A stretch of 6,991 bases of DNA from Desulfobacterales bacterium (GTDB lineage Bacteria > Desulfobacterota > Desulfobacteria > Desulfobacterales > C00003060). The stretch is taken from positions 1 to 6,991 of the forward strand of contig JAUWMM010000095.1 in NCBI GenBank assembly GCA_030613145.1. The letters are read 5' to 3'. Every line of letters begins with the position of its first letter. The first letter of the stretch is position 1. The position numbers and the translations under genes were made by a program. Positions 5,618-6,991 of the stretch are shown in pieces. The notes beneath the pieces are model-generated. The model was not told where the DNA came from, made no database searches, and was given only the letters and a program-made list of their open reading frames with translations.

Positions 5618-6751
5618 GTGAAATTCAAAATAGTGCCACTTTTATCGATGCTGCTTGTATGCATATATGCTCCGCTTCTTTGTGCAGAAACGTCTCAAAA
5701 CGATATTGCCGTTGAAGCAGAAGGCTACGGCTTGTCCAAGAACGATGCTCTCCTTAAGGCAAAGCGGAACGCAATTGAGAAAGGAATCGGTACGATTCTC
5801 ATGTCACAGACCGAAATTAGGAATTTTGAACTTCAGAAAGATGTTATTCTCACCAAGACAAAAGGTTCAGTCAAAAAATATGATATTTTGCACGAAGAAA
5901 AGCAGCAGGGTGACATTATCTATCTAAAAATACGGGCCGTTGTCTCTCTTGCCAACATTAAGGCAGACCTTGTTGCCCTGAAGATTCTCCTCGAGTCCAT
6001 GAACAAACCTCGCATGATGGTGGTCATACGGGAAGAGAACGGAAACTATGCAGAGAACGCGATTCTCGACTACCTGAGTGAAAAAGAGTTTGAACTGGTA
6101 GATGCAGCGGTTGTGGCTGCACTCATGCACAAGGGGGATAAGCTTATACGGCTGGCAGCAGAAGGCGATCCTTTGGCCGCAGCCCGTATCGGTGCATCGA
6201 ACGGTGCAGAGTATGTGATGGTTGGAAGGATCAACAAGGGCCTCATGACAAGCACGTTCCTCAGCAACTCCGGCATGAAATCAGGCCAGGCCAATATTTC
6301 GGCAAAAGTGGTCAACTGCTCTAATGCCAAGATCGTTGCATCGAAATCGGCAAATGGCGCTGCTGTCCATATTTCAGAAGACGTTGCCATGGCTATAGCT
6401 GCTGAAAACGCAGCAAAAAAGCTAATGGACAGACACCTTTTTGAAAAAATCGTTTCCTCCTTCCAGGATATGATCAATAATGGCATTACTCTCAACGTGA
6501 CCATTAAGAACGTTACAAGTTTTAAGATGCAAAAGGCGGTCAGAGGGGTCCTCGACGAACTTTCTGATACGGTTTCAGTGAATAAGCGCAGCTTCGGTGG
6601 AGGCCAGCTCAAGCTTTCTATTTTGTATAAAGGAGATGCTGATTCTTTCAGCGAAACTGTTGACGGAAAGACAGTTGAAGGGAAAAAGCTATCAGTTACC
6701 GACATAGCAGGTAGCAGAGTGGTTATCCGGTTAGTGTCCATCCAGAAATGA
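5618..6751 (+). CDS. Secreted protein with FlgT-like N-terminal domain, function unknown
   Basis: The protein has 377 residues and starts at GTG 5618 behind GGGGAGG. Residues 1-23 form a signal peptide with probable cleavage at LLCA|ETSQ; the cysteine there does not sit in a lipobox. Residues about 29-118 resemble the N-terminal domain of the flagellar assembly protein FlgT and related envelope proteins: VEAEGYGLSKNDALLKAKRN, then EKGIGTILMSQTEIRNFELQ, ending in a strand-rich IIYLKIRAVVSL. Residues about 130-275 look like an alpha/beta domain of the kind seen in outer-membrane assembly factors (PRMMVVIREENG, GAEYVMVGRINKG). Residues about 285-377 form a second small alpha/beta unit (LNVTIKNVTSFKMQKAVRGV, LKLSILYKGDADSF). 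It probably acts in the periplasm or at the inner face of the outer membrane. No flagellar gene is nearby, so a flagellar role should not be assumed. It appears to be transcribed alone from the promoter at 5424. The FlgT likeness comes from pattern recognition only. Confidence 0.8.
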   Translation: MKFKIVPLLSMLLVCIYAPLLCAETSQNDIAVEAEGYGLSKNDALLKAKRNAIEKGIGTILMSQTEIRNFELQKDVILTKTKGSVKKYDILHEEKQQGDIIYLKIRAVVSLANIKADLVALKILLESMNKPRMMVVIREENGNYAENAILDYLSEKEFELVDAAVVAALMHKGDKLIRLAAEGDPLAAARIGASNGAEYVMVGRINKGLMTSTFLSNSGMKSGQANISAKVVNCSNAKIVASKSANGAAVHISEDVAMAIAAENAAKKLMDRHLFEKIVSSFQDMINNGITLNVTIKNVTSFKMQKAVRGVLDELSDTVSVNKRSFGGGQLKLSILYKGDADSFSETVDGKTVEGKKLSVTDIAGSRVVIRLVSIQK

Positions 6752-6841
6752 GATGTTTTTTGCAAGGTCAAGGAAGACGAAGATTTTAACCGCAGGAATA
6801 CATAGGGTATTTTGAGGATTGAAATCTGAGTCTGACGCAGA

Positions 6842-6857
6842 TTCAGCCGTTCAGCCG
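6842..6857 (+). repeat. Tandem duplication of TTCAGCCG
   Basis: Two exact, adjacent copies of the 8-mer lie in non-coding DNA just after a short inverted repeat. Confidence 0.5.
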
Positions 6858-6903
6858 TCGCAGCGAGTGCTTTGGCGAAGTCGGCGATTGCGGGAAATAG
6901 CCA

Positions 6904-6924
6904 TTTATGGATGGGCACCAGTTA
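6904..6924 (+). repeat. Direct repeat copy 2, flanking the FlgT-like gene
   Basis: This is the same orientation and near-identical sequence to 5575-5595 (18 of 21 positions), lying about 150 bases after the gene's stop codon. Confidence 0.5.
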
Positions 6925-6991
6925 GAATAGGGTTTTCCTTTTATCTGTCCTTGGAGTTTCAACCTTTTCTTTTTTCTGCTACATCTCACCT

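Larger units (their letters stand above)
6752..6991. other. Non-coding stretch after the FlgT-like gene with hairpin and short repeats
   Basis: I see no gene on either strand. AATCTG (6823-6828) and CAGATT (6838-6843) form a 6-bp stem with a 9-base loop. It is followed at once by a tandem 8-mer TTCAGCCG (6842-6857), not by a T-run, so it is not a clear terminator. The block from about 6785 to 6925 has the look of a dispersed intergenic repeat because its right end resembles 5575-5595. Confidence 0.45.

Noticed and set aside
6070..6918. Long open frame of 282 codons on the minus strand
   Set aside because: It runs antisense across the FlgT-like gene. It has low-complexity Ser/Ala/Leu-rich composition, no ribosome site and no signal or motif, while the plus strand has a signal peptide and recognisable domain pattern.

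Overview
The window looks like part of an anaerobic, respiring, deltaproteobacterium-like chromosome (Desulfobacterota or a relative). This is an inference from a decaheme cytochrome next to an outer-membrane barrel and from a long multi-PAS sigma-54 activator; there is no rRNA or other phylogenetic marker to confirm it. No tRNA, rRNA, CRISPR array or transposase was seen.

Minus strand, 5210 down to 1, read in the direction of transcription. First comes a membrane-anchored sigma-54 enhancer-binding protein (PAS - GAF-like region - PAS - AAA+ with GAFTGA - Fis-type helix-turn-helix). After a gap of about 240 bp that carries two copies of the palindrome GGCCA-N4-TGGCC, there are three tightly packed genes. 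These are a stand-alone CheY-like receiver, a decaheme c-type cytochrome of MtrA/DmsE type with a lipoprotein signal, and the start of an outer-membrane beta-barrel protein whose stop lies beyond position 1. The cytochrome stop and the barrel start overlap by four bases (GTGA). Cytochrome plus barrel is the core of a porin-cytochrome conduit that moves electrons across the outer membrane. The likely model is that the activator senses a signal through its PAS/GAF domains, binds the palindromes and switches on the receiver-cytochrome-barrel unit. The link between activator and conduit is inferred from layout and palindromes, not shown.

Positions 5211-5617 contain no convincing complete gene. 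They hold a very good sigma-70 promoter (TTGACA-17-TATAGT) facing right, short coding-like fragments on both strands, and possibly the true N-terminus of the activator, where a cysteine-rich stretch continues upstream of any normal start codon.

Plus strand, 5618-6751: a secreted protein of 377 residues with a FlgT-like N-terminal domain, probably periplasmic or outer-membrane associated. No flagellar gene is present. Positions 6752-6991 hold no gene, but contain a short hairpin, a tandem 8-mer, and a 21-bp near-copy of sequence found just upstream of the 5618 gene, so the gene is bracketed by direct repeats.
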